The translations under genes were made by a program, and so were the position numbers. The notes beneath the pieces are model-generated. The model was not told the DNA's origin. It ran no database searches and saw only the letters and a program-made list of their open reading frames with translations. A stretch of 64,000 nucleotides of DNA, taken from assembly GCF_008831285.2 (NCBI RefSeq), contig NC_045143.1, positions 14,161,151 to 14,225,150 on the forward strand, read 5' to 3'. Positions 49,101 to 61,200 of this stretch are shown here, piece by piece (position 1 is the stretch's first letter; every line of letters begins with the position of its first letter). The DNA comes from Nymphaea colorata. Its lineage: Eukaryota; Streptophyta; Magnoliopsida; Nymphaeales; Nymphaeaceae.

Positions 49101-52100
49101 TATTTATAAGAGAGAATAAGAAGAGATGAGCTGAACTAGACGTTGGGCTAGTTCCAACAGCTCTTAATAGAGCTGTTGGAACTGCCAACAGCTATTTTGG
49201 CAGAAATAATAAAAAATAAAAAATAAAAAATAAAGAGAAAAGAAAGAAATAAACTAAATCCTAAACTAATTCCTAACTAATCCTAAACTAACTCTTAACT
49301 AAGATAATACCTAATTAAGAGATAACAACAATAATAAATCATATTTCTTAACACCCCCCCCTTAAACTTACGGTGCTATCACCGAAAGTTTATCTAAAAG
49401 AAAGTTGAATCTGGGAGAACATAGAGGCTTTGTGAAGAAATCAGCCAACTGGAACTCGGAAGAGATATATGGAAGCTTGATAGTCTTCTTCAAAAATTCT
49501 TCACGAACATAGTGACAGTCCATTTCTATATGCTTTGTTCGTTCATGGAATGTTTGATTCTTGGCAATGTAGATAGAACTCTTGTTGTCGCAGCATAAAT
49601 CAGTGGGCTCTTCTATCTTTGTTCCCATATCAAGGAGCATTTGGCAAAGCCAGACAAATTCCATAGTTGTACAAGCCATGGCTCGATATTCAGCTTCAGT
49701 AGAGGATAGTGAGACTTTCTGTTGCTTTTTGCATTTCCATGAGATGAGTGATTCCCCTAGAAAAACACAAAATCCAGTAGTTGAATGTCTATCATTAGGA
49801 TTTCCTCCCTAATCAGCATCAGTATAAGCAATCAAGTTCAAGGAGGAAGAGGAAGACATAAATACTCCCTTGTTTATTGTTCCCTTAATATATCTGATGA
49901 TACGAAGAACAGCTCCCATATGAACGGTTGATGGAGCATGTTGAAATTGACTCACAGTATGAACTGCATGAGCAATGTCATACCGAGTGATACTAAGGTA
50001 CATCAAGGATCCCACAAGTTGTCGGTAAGGAGTGGGATTGGCAAGTGGAACTCCATCATCAATTTTCATCTTGCTTCCTACTGCTTCAGGAGTTTCTGTG
50101 ACCTTATTATCTGTTATGCCTGATTTAGCAATGATCTCTGCAGCAAACTTAGTTTGTGACAAAAAATATCCTCTAGTAGAATATGCAACCTCAATACCCA
50201 AGAAGTACGTTAGAAAACCTAAATCTTTCATTTCAAAAGTTTCTTGTAGTAATTTCTTACATTCTCTAATACCTTCCTTATCACTACCTGTAATGATCAT
50301 ATCATCAACATACAGTAGAAGAATTATGATACCTGCAGTAGTATACTTAACAAACAAGGCAGTGTCAGTTAAAACAAGAATGAAACCCATAATCAGAAAT
50401 AACAGAATTAAAACGGTCAAACCAAGCTTTAGGAGCTTGTTTGAGGCCATAAAGAGCCTTCTTAAGTCTAAGAACTTTCCTTTGAGGAACAGACAACCCT
50501 GGTGGTACTTCCATATAAACCTCTTCCATAAGATCTCCATTTAAAAAGGCATTTTTAACATCCATTTGATAGATATTTCAGTTTTTAATAGATGCTAAAG
50601 CAATAAGGGTCCTAACAGTAGTCATTCTATCTACAGGGGCAAAGGTTTCCTCATAGTCAATACCATATTCTTGAGTGTAACCTTTGGCAACAAGCCTTGC
50701 TTTATACCTTTCTAGGGATCCATCACTTTTAGTTTTCACCTTGTATACCCACTTGCATCCAATAGTCTTTTTCCTTATAGGTAAATTTTGTATTTGCCAA
50801 GTTTGGGCTTTTCTCAAGGCATCCAATTCTTCTAACATAGCATTCTTCCACTCAATATATTTGGATGCTTCATTAAAAGTAGAAGGTTCAAAGTGAGAGT
50901 GAATGACATTAATTCTAGCTCTATGAGATGGAGTAAAAGTTTCATAAGAAACAAATCTATTGGGTTGTCTTACATTTCTAGTGGATCTCCTAAGGTTTTC
51001 TCCACTTTGAGTTGGTTGGAGATCAATGGTCTCATGATGTTCTTCTTCACCAACTTCTTGTTGCCGGTTTCTTCTATGATAAGTGATTATATCCTTGGCC
51101 ATTCTACTATCATTACCACCAGCGTTGCTATCATCACCATCATGCATTTCATCATCACATTGAGAAAGGAACTTAAATAAAAAGGAATAATCATTATTGT
51201 GTTGTGACTCCCCATAATTTTTAAAACCACTTTCATCTTCACAAAACCTTACATTCCTTGAGACAATGATCTTGTCTTTAATTGAGTCATAACATTTGTA
51301 GCCTTTTTGGGTTTCAGAATAACCAATAAAAGCACATTCAATAACTTTTGAACTTAGCTTATCAGCCTTGTCATTAAGAATAAAACATTTGCATCCAAAA
51401 ATACAAAGTCTATTGAAATCGGGTTCATACTTGAATAATTTTTCAAACGGAGTGGTGTTATTTAAGACTTTTGAAGGCATTCTGTTTATAAGATAAACAG
51501 AGGCAAGGGCGGTTTCAGCCCAAAAGTTTTTAGGCACATTTTTGGAAATAAGAAGGGTTCTTGTTGTTTCAATTATGTGCCTATGTTTTCTTTCTGAAAG
51601 TCCATTTTGTTGAGGTGTTCTTGGACAAGATTTTTGGTGGATTATCCCATAGTTTTTCAAATATCTTTCGAACTCATTTGAAATGTATTCACCTCCGGAA
51701 TCAGTCCTTAAAATTTTTAATTTAGCATTGAATTGTGTTTGTACTAACATGTGAAAATTTTTGAATATCTCAAAAACTTCGGATTTATATTTTAGGAAAT
51801 ATATCCAACAATACCTAGTGAAGTCATCAACAAAGATCACATAATATGATAGCCTTCCTTTTGACATGATAGGAGAGGGTCCCCATACATCAGAATGAAC
51901 AAGCTCAAAAGGCAAAGAAGAGAAGAAGTTCCTTTCTCCAAAAGATAAAGATTTCATTTTTCCATGTATACAATCATTACATTTAAAATTTTCAATACAA
52001 ATATTCTTGGTAGGGTTCATCATAGACAATTTTCTAACATTTGGATGACGTAATCTTTGGTGCCAAACATTGATGTCCACATTTTCAACATAGTGACAAA

Positions 52101-55100
52101 ACTTTTCTTTGGGGATGCATAAATTGTCCATGTAGTAAAGGTCTCCTTTTCTAAAACCTTCCCCAATCAATCTCCCTGTTTGGTGATCCTGCACCAAACA
52201 TTTATTTGATGAGAAAACAACATCAAATCAAAGATCTGAGATTTGTGACACAGAAAGTAAGTTAAGATTAAGTTTAGGAACATAACTAACTTTTGGAACA
52301 AAAAATTTTTGTTTTCCAAATTCTTTTTCAAAATTCCCAATCCCTTTAACACTCAAAGAAGTTCCATCGGCGGTAACAACATTTGATTCTTTTCTTGTTC
52401 TTTCAAAATTGGTCAAAGATGATATATTTGGTGTCATATGAAAAGATGCATCGGAATCTAAAAGCCAAGAAAACATAGTAGGAGTGTTGGAGATGGATGC
52501 CGTTGTTGCTAGTACTCCGGAATTTGACTCCTTGATCATGGGTTGAAGGGCCGTCATGATTTGATTCAACGTTGTAGATATAGATGAGAGATCACATCCT
52601 TCATTTGCGACATTTGCGGCCTTTCTTTGATCAAATTGTCTAATGTTGTAATGTCCACCTTGAGGATATGAAATTCCTCGGATGTGTTGCCCTCCTTGAG
52701 GATATGAAGTTTCTCCTTTGAGAAAATTTCCTCCAAGATTCCGCGATTGTCCCTCATTGTTGTTCAACTTTGGGCAACTAGGTCTTATGTGACCCGGTTC
52801 ATGACAAAAGTGGCAAATAACTTTATATTCTCCTCTAATTTGATTCTTAAAGTGAGGAGGTCTAAAGGACTTGATGTTGTTTCCAGGTCTAGAGGCGGCT
52901 AAGGCTCTTTCTTCTTCTTGTTTTGAGACAAGAACACTATCTTTATCCATTTCTTTGGATAGTTTCATTCTAGTTTCCTCTCCACTTAGCTTTGTAAGAA
53001 GTTCATGAATGAGTGGAGGAGAGGATGAACAAAGAAGGGCTGACCTTATTTGTTCAAATTCGGGCCGTAGCCCTTGAAGGAATTGAAAAAACCGAAATTC
53101 ATCTATTTCATTTCTTCTAATCTCATGGCATTTGCAGTCCAACCCTAGTTTGGGACTTAGTTGATCTAACTCATTCCATACACTAGAGATTTCCATGAAA
53201 AATTCTCTAACATTTTTCTCTCCTTGCTTGATACTTTGGGCCTTTTGAATCAAAAGATACTTTCGGGCCATATCTTTTTGGGTGAACATTCCCTTAAGAT
53301 ATTCCCAAACTTCACTAGCCTTTTCATAATACATAAGATTTTGGGCAATTCTAGGTTCAATACTTCCATAAATCCATTCTTTAATCCTAGAATTTTTAGC
53401 TTCCCAATCGTCTAATTTTTTGTAATATTCATTCATAGCATTTTGTCTTTCCACTCCATCTAGTTGTTTTTCAATCCCATTTTCTATTTTGGTCAACTTG
53501 AGAGTGGGAGGGATAGACGTACCTCTTATGAAGCCCCATAAATATTTTCCTTTGATATGCATTTCCAAACATTTTGCCCATAGTGTATAATTGGTTCCGT
53601 CAAGCTTGTATGGAGCATAATAGCTTCCTCCTTCGATTGAAACTTTGGAGTCTTCCATGAGAGCAATACTTGAAAGTTGAAACAATAATCCCCAAGGAAG
53701 TCAAGAAAAAACTCTTCTAGGAATTTCACCAAACAGTTGGTGAGCAGCCGCAGCAAAAGGCCTTCAAGAAATTATATCCTCCAGCAAAAAATCTCTTCAA
53801 TCAAACCAGCAACATAAAATCTTAGCAGCAGCCTTTAACAAGCTTTGAGAATCAGCCCAATGGCTCTGATACCATGTGAAAAGTGACTATATCAGTCACA
53901 AAGAATACATATAATACCAAAAAGGCACTAAGGCCAAGTGAAGAAGAGGAATACTCATTCAATAAACAATGTGAAGGCTGTAAAACACAGCTCATTATTT
54001 ACAAAGACTGTTACAAGGATATTTATAAGAGAGAATAAGAAGAGATGAGCTGAACTAGCCGTTGGGCTAGTTCCAACAGCTCTTAATAGAGCTGTTGGAA
54101 CTGCCAACGGCTAGTTTGGCAGAAATAATAAAAAATAAAGAGAAAAGAAAGAAATAAACTAAATCCTAAACTAATTCCTAACTAATCCTAAACTAACTCT
54201 TAACTAAGATAATACCTAATTAAGAGATAACAACAATAAGAAATCATATTTCTTAACAGTTTTGACCAAAGTTGTTGATGGAAGAGCTGTGGAATTAGAT
54301 GGAACGGAAAAAAAAAAAGTTATGGCTGAGTACAATAAGAAGTGAGAAGAATGAAATGTAGGTCATCACAAGATTATTACATAGATATTAACTTGTGTTG
54401 ACAATGCTACTAGTGAGCAGATTCCAAAATTAAATTTGGCCCAACAGAGATGGGGATTCCTAAAGAAAACTCATACAATGAGAGATGTTGCTTATATGCA
54501 TAATATTCAAATCAAGATTCACAACCTCCAACAAGAGATAGATCCATTAAAGACTATGTGGCTGAAATGGATCAATTGTATGATCAGTTGAACATTTTTG
54601 AATCACATTGGGTTGATGCACCAAGATCTTATTCTTCGGGAGAAGCAAATCCAACATGATAAATTTTCTAAGTTTGTCATTGGTTTAAGACCCGAATTTA
54701 ATGGTGTTAAGACTTTCTAGCTCCACCATTCTAAAACACTATCTATGAATGATGCTATTGTTGAACTTCAAATGGAAGAGAATTGACTTCGTCTTGATAG
54801 AGAAAGAGCAAACAATATTCTTGCTACATCTAGGCCGGGAGCCTACTTAAGGCCTTATTGACCTTCCCATTTCCACCGAACAAATGAAAGAAGAAAAAGA
54901 AGAATTATTTGTTACCTTTGTCAAGAAGAAGGACATATGAAACCCAAATGTCCAAAGCTAAGAAGTTTTGACAAGAGAAGTGATGTGGCGGCTCCCATCC
55001 AGGAAGAAAAGAAAGAGTCAAGTTCCTTTCAACTTGATCAACTTATAAACGCTCTCCAACCAAAACTCATTGAAACCATTCAACCTTTGCTTAAGGGAGG

Positions 55101-58100
55101 AGGCACACTTTCAACATTGGGAGCTATTGTTGCGTCTACTTCTTCAAGTAAGTATTCTTGGATTATTGATTCCGGTGCATGTTTTCATATAACTTATTGT
55201 GGATCCCTTCTCACTGAATGCACTAAAATTGATTCATATTCCTTTGTGAAAACAGCTGATGGAACTCCAATAGAAATTGACTTTATTGGAAATCTTGATC
55301 AACATTTGAATCCAAAATTTTAAAAGTACTCCAAGTAAGATGTATTCCTAAATTGAACTTGAATTTGTTGTCTATTTCGCAAATAGCTGACCTTCGTTTT
55401 GATATAGTTTTCTCACAACATAAATGCTTGATATAAGACCGTTATCCAAGAAGACGATTGGGAAATGTTTTAGAACAAATGATCTCTACTCCATTGAATT
55501 TTTGGACCTTTCAAGACCCTCGTGCCAACAAAAAACTTGGACATTCAAATTTAGAGAAAATGTCTCATCTTCCCTTCCTGGAAAAACATTGTCAAAAGAA
55601 TTTTTGTTGTAATGATTGTATCAAGACAAAAATGAAGGCCTTACCATTTGATAATAGAAATTTAGCTGCCCAAATGCCTTTTGAATTGGTGCATTCGGAT
55701 GTGTGGGGACCCGCTCCTATTATGTCTAAAGGAGGATTATTATATTATGTGATCTTCATTGATGATTTCTCTAGACATACTTGGGCTTACCTTCTCAAAC
55801 ACAAATCAGAGGTATTTGCAAACTTCAATAATTTCTATAACATGATTAAAACCCAATTCAACATCAACATTAAAATTTTTAGAAGTGATTCGGGAGGAGA
55901 ATTTATTTCAAATGAATTTGAACAATTTCTAAAAGATAAAGATATTGTACATAAAAAATGTTGCCCAAATACTCCTCAACAAAATGAAGTGATTGAACGA
56001 AAACATAGGCACATTATTGAAACACAAGAGCACTTCTTTTATCCAAAAAATGTTCCTAAAAACTCTTGGGCTAAAGTTGTTTTGACATCAAGCTACTTGA
56101 TTAATAGAATGTCTACCAAAATTTTGAAACATATTTCTCCATTTGAAAAAGTATACAATACTAAAGCCAAATTACAATAAACTTAAAGTTTTGGGCCATA
56201 AATGTTTTGTTTTAAGTAACAAAGATGATAAACTTTCCTCCAAAGCAATTAATTGTGTGTTCATTGGATACTAGTAAACACCAAAAAGTTATAGATGTTA
56301 TGATATTGAAAGAGATAAAGTCTATGTTAATTTCTATGGACTAATTTCAACGATGATGATGATTCCAATGATGAGGAACAAGCTAAAGAAATTGAATAAG
56401 ATAGTTCTACGAATATCAATTCTCCAAGAGATATTATTGTTTATAGGAGAAGTCATGCAACTCAAGAAACTAATCAATCCAATCCTAGAAGGTTCCAAAG
56501 GAATATTAGGCCTCTCCAAAAATTTATTTCATATGAGTCTTTTTCTCATAAATATTGAGCTTGCCTTATGGCACATCATTCTTTTATGAGCCTTCATCTT
56601 ACTTTGAGACTAAAGAAGATCCAAATTGGATTGAAGCTATGAATCATGAGCTTAAAGCATTCAAAAGTAATGAGACTTGAAAAATTGTTTCTCTACCTGT
56701 AGGGAAAAAGACCATAGGATGTAGATGGATTTATAAAGTCAAAACTAGGAGTGATGGGACATTAGAAAGGTATAAGGCTAGACTTATCGCTAAAGGTTAT
56801 GCCCAAAAATATGGAATTGATTATGAAGAAACTTTTGCTCCAGTTGCTCGTATGACCTATGTTAGAACTCTTATTGTCTTTGTTTCAACTAAACAATGGC
56901 CTATTTTTCAAATGGATGTTAAAAATGTTTTTTTAAATGGCAAGTTAAATGAAGAAGTTTTCATGAGCGCCCCAACTGGACTTGAACTACCTCAAGACAA
57001 AGTGTTACGACTTAAGAAAACTCTTTATGGTTCAAAACAAGCTCCTAAAGCTTGGTTTGACAAATTTAGTAGTATTATGTTTGATCAAGGTTTTCAATCT
57101 TGCTATTCAGATACTGCCATGTTTGTGAAAACCACTTTTGTAGGTATAATCGTCTTGTTGTTGTATGTTGATGATATAGTAATTATTGTAAGTGATGATA
57201 AAGGAATCACAAAGATAAAACAATTTCTTAAGAATTGCTTTCAAATGGCTAATTTGGAAAGATTAACATATTTCCTTGGAATTGATGTTGCTTATAGCAA
57301 AAGAAGCAATTTGCTTTTGTAAATGAAGTTTGCTAGTGAATTAATTGATAGAGCAGATATTTCAGACAAAAAAATTGTAGACACTCCAAAAGCTTTAGGA
57401 GTAAAAATGAAGATTGATGATGGAGAGATATTAGAGAACCCTACTCCTTTTCGACAAATTGTTGGTGCTCTTTCGTATCTCTTTATCACCAGACCAGATA
57501 TTGCTCATGCGGTTCATGTTATAAGTCAATTTCAACAAAGACCCACTTCAACATACATGGGAGCGACAATGCGAATTATGCGTTATGTAAAGAACACAAT
57601 TAACAAATGACTTTTCTTATCTTCCTCTTCTACATTAGAATTAGTTGCTTATACAGATGCTGATTGGGGTGGAGATCCCAATAATAGGCACTCCACCACT
57701 AGTTTTTGTGTGTTTTTAGGTAATTCGTTAATTTCCTGGCGATGCAAAAAAACAAAACAAAGTGTCTCTATCATCAACTGAAGCTGAATATCGAGCCATG
57801 ACATCTACAACAATGGAAATTGTGTGGGTCAAAAACTCATTAAAAGATATTGGAATTCATCTCGTGAATCCTGTCAAGCTTTGTTGTGACAACAAGAGTG
57901 CAATCTATATTGCTAGCGATCACACAAGAAAGCATATAGAGATGGACTGTCATTATGTTCATGAAGAGTTTCTTCAGAAAAACATTGATCTTTCCTATGT
58001 TCAATCTGAATATCAACTAGGAGATTTCTTTACCAAGGCTCTTGCGGCTACCAGGTTTCAATTTCTTATTGGCAAACTTTCGGTCATCATACCATAAGTT

Positions 58101-58186
58101 TGAGAGGGGGTGTTAGAATGTATGTATCCCGATCTATATATATCTATATGTATGTATATTACATATATTAGTCAACTAATATATGT

Positions 58187-58224
<38 letters not shown>

Positions 58225-61200
58225 GGTACTTAGGTTGTTTATCTAATTTTTCCTTTCTTTATGTATTTTTCTATTTCTGTATTTTCTGATTTTCGCTTTT
58301 ACCCTCTTAGTTTTATCTTATTGTCTAGAGGAGGACTAGCCCCAACGGCTAGATTTCTAGCCGTTGGAACTAGTCCAACGACTAGAACTTTCTCCTCCTT
58401 GTGTATTCTCCTCTATAAATAGGGTAGCTCTCTTATGAAGTAAGGCTTTTTGGCCTGCCTTTGTGTATCCATTTGAGATCAATATATGTTTATTTCTCTT
58501 CTAGTTTGAGGTTCAGTTTGTGTGATTTATTGAAGCAGCTGGAATCTTCAAGAGTGTATCTCTCGAAGTAATTTTATCTCCAAGTTTGGTGCCTGGTTTT
58601 CAGGGAGCACATTAAACGACCGAGCTCCACACATAAGACACAAAGCAATGCGTACTTGATTACTGAATGAAACACATAAGACATTAAGAGTAAAAGGGCA
58701 TGTAGATAACCTGAACATAGAATAGTAGTGCAGAATTCTCATTATCTTGGTTAAGGCATTGAACAGGGTAGAAATGGCTTCTTGCAGTCTGAAGCTTGAC
58801 AATTCTATTTGTCAAGAACTGTGAAGAGAACAAAGGTTTGCACATATGTTTTGGACTATGAAACAATATCTTTTCAATATCAATAACCAAGGTCTCTGCT
58901 TCACTAGGTCCGATGTTACCTGGAAAACAGCAATAAGAAAAGGCAAAACAGCAAAATGAATTGCAAGCATCATAACGAACTCATAACATATGATAATATG
59001 GAAACCATTTGACCTGCAGCATAACACTCAAAAAATGTCCTGGAGAGCAAGAGATGAGAAAATTTTGAGAGGTCTTCAGCTTCAAGATGAACAAGAGCCT
59101 CAAGTTTCTCATTCCAAGGCCATGAATTGTCCTCTAATATTAGAGCCGAATAGTACATTGCCTGCTGATATGGCTGTCTAAACTTGAAGTTCTCATACTC
59201 CTTTACCATGCTTTCCTGAACTCAAGAATAGTCAATAGAATTTAGAACTAGAAATTAAATTGTGCAACTTCATATGATATATTAGCAAAAAAATAGCCAA
59301 GAGAAAATGTAAAGTTGTGAATTAAGGTTTCCAGATGAAATACATGTTATTGCATGAGTAGACAAATTTAAACTCAGATGGCCAAAGGACAAACCATGTC
59401 CAAAGCTTCATAGATGATGTTAGATCATATGAATGAATGAACATTGTCAATTTGCAGTTGATTATATCTGATTAAAAAATGACTTTAGAGGTCATAAGAC
59501 ACGAAAGTTGTCTATGTCACAGGCACACCTAGGTTTGTGCCTAGGCCCCAAAGCTTGGTGGGCTGCCTAGGCCTGCCTAGGCAGTGTTTCCTTACATGAC
59601 CTGAATGCCTAGGTCATTGACTAGGATATTGTTGTTAGATTTGAATAAAAAGACATGGTGGGCCCACAAGCCACAGGTTCCAAGATCGAAAGCCTGACTT
59701 TGATACCATGTTAGATCTGAATATCAAAAATTGCTACATGCAACGAAGACGGAAAACAGGAGAAAAGGGATTTCTCTTGGCATGTTCTAATCTCATTAAA
59801 AGAATACAGGAGCAACTTACAGAATAACAAATATACCCCTTGTCCATGACAATCAGTATTAGCTCAGACCTAAACTAATTCCACAGCAGTCAAGTTTCAA
59901 GCATCCAACACCTCAGGCAACTGACTGAACTCAATCACATGATGAAAGGACAAATATGTTCTGGAAAAAAACTCCATGACAACAGAAAAATATCAGATCT
60001 GAAATGAAGTAAGCTAAAAAAACCTTATATATATACATACATATATATATATATTCTTTTGGTCCCAATCTGATTAGTCTATGACCAGATTCATGGTTGA
60101 TGGTCTTCAGCTACCTACACGCCCAATACAACTGCTGATCAACATTCTTCTATGCAACAACCATAAGAAACCCTAGTTCAAGATGGGCGATCATGAGAAG
60201 AGGGCTCTACTGCACTCTTTTTTTTTTTTTTGCAGCAGAGTCCAAATCTCATATCTCTGAGTTTTCAGACAGCACCAGCTCCAAGAAGTTTTTGCTGCGA
60301 TAAGGTAAGATAGGGTGCGTTCTGATTGGAGTGAAAAGCATTCCAGGTGTCCTTGGTTCGAACATGCTCTGATACACTTTGGAGAATGATGGGAGGAAAA
60401 ACTGAAAATCTATTTCTCATAAACCCTAATCTCTGTTTAATTAGAGATTAGTAAAAAATAATAGTAAATTAAGGTCCTTCTTGTTACAACTTATTACATA
60501 AATAATAAAAAGATCTTAATAAATTGCAACTAACTACCCCAAACTAATAAATATTTCTCTCAACATAAACAATTTAAGAGGGGCAAAAGGAACTACTTCT
60601 GTTCAATGGGGAGCAAAAAAAATACAAGTGTGACAAATTTATGGACCCTGCAAGGGGGTGTTACTGGCTACATATAGTTTTGGACCATTATTGAGAGGCA
60701 GCAGTGCATAGGTCACAGGTAAATAAGAATCAGGCATTGGCCAGATCAATCACCTAAATGCACCGAGCACTGGCCCAAGTGGCCGACTACTCATGCTAGT
60801 TTCACTGACGCTCCTATAATTAACTGCATCATCCCCTTTTCATGTCTTTCTGCAACCACGTCTCCTACTACAGCATCAAGTGATTGGGAGGGCTCCTAGC
60901 TGTCACATTGGTATGGGTACGAGTGTGTGAAAAGGGTACAGCAGTGCGGGTGCAGGCATGCCGCTTTTGACATTTGCGTACAGGGGAATGGCAGGGTATG
61001 CATATATATACATAATATATAATAATCCATAAAAGAAACAATATGAAAGCAAAAAATGGAGGAAAATACAAAAGCTAATGGAAGGGACATAAAATAGAAG
61101 GGAAAAACCAAAACTAAAGAAAAAAAAGTTTAAAAACATAAAACTTAAGTTCTAAAATATAGCCATATCGAGCTGTACCATGTACTCATGTCAGTGTACC

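Larger units (their letters stand above)
48964..54258 (-). mobile_element. copia2: complete Ty1/copia retrotransposon, minus strand
   Basis: LTRs at 53875-54258 (5') and 48964-49353 (3'). On the minus strand the primer site TGGTATCAGAGCCA follows the 5' LTR (53861-53874) and a G-rich polypurine tract precedes the 3' LTR (49354 on). The target duplication GTTTT is at 48959-48963 and 54259-54263. The LTRs differ at about seven single sites plus a few indels, so the insertion is young. It sits on the gypsy/copia3 junction. Confidence 0.95.
54264..58602 (+). mobile_element. copia3: 5'-truncated Ty1/copia retrotransposon
   Basis: Starts inside gag exactly where the gypsy LTR and copia2 were inserted, and runs to a 3' LTR. 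The 5' LTR and early gag are missing; they should have been left of the gypsy element and were lost with its left half. It was the first of the recognised elements to enter this IDE intron. It resembles copia1 in protein and LTR design but is more decayed. Confidence 0.88.

Noticed and set aside
59696-59708. TTTGATACCA and similar strings considered as tRNA gene parts
   Set aside because: They are primer-binding sites beside LTRs. No cloverleaf could be traced.
60868-61139. Three overlapping hydrophobic minus-strand frames
   Set aside because: They fall inside the AT-rich hAT-like element at 60900-61254 and have no domain.
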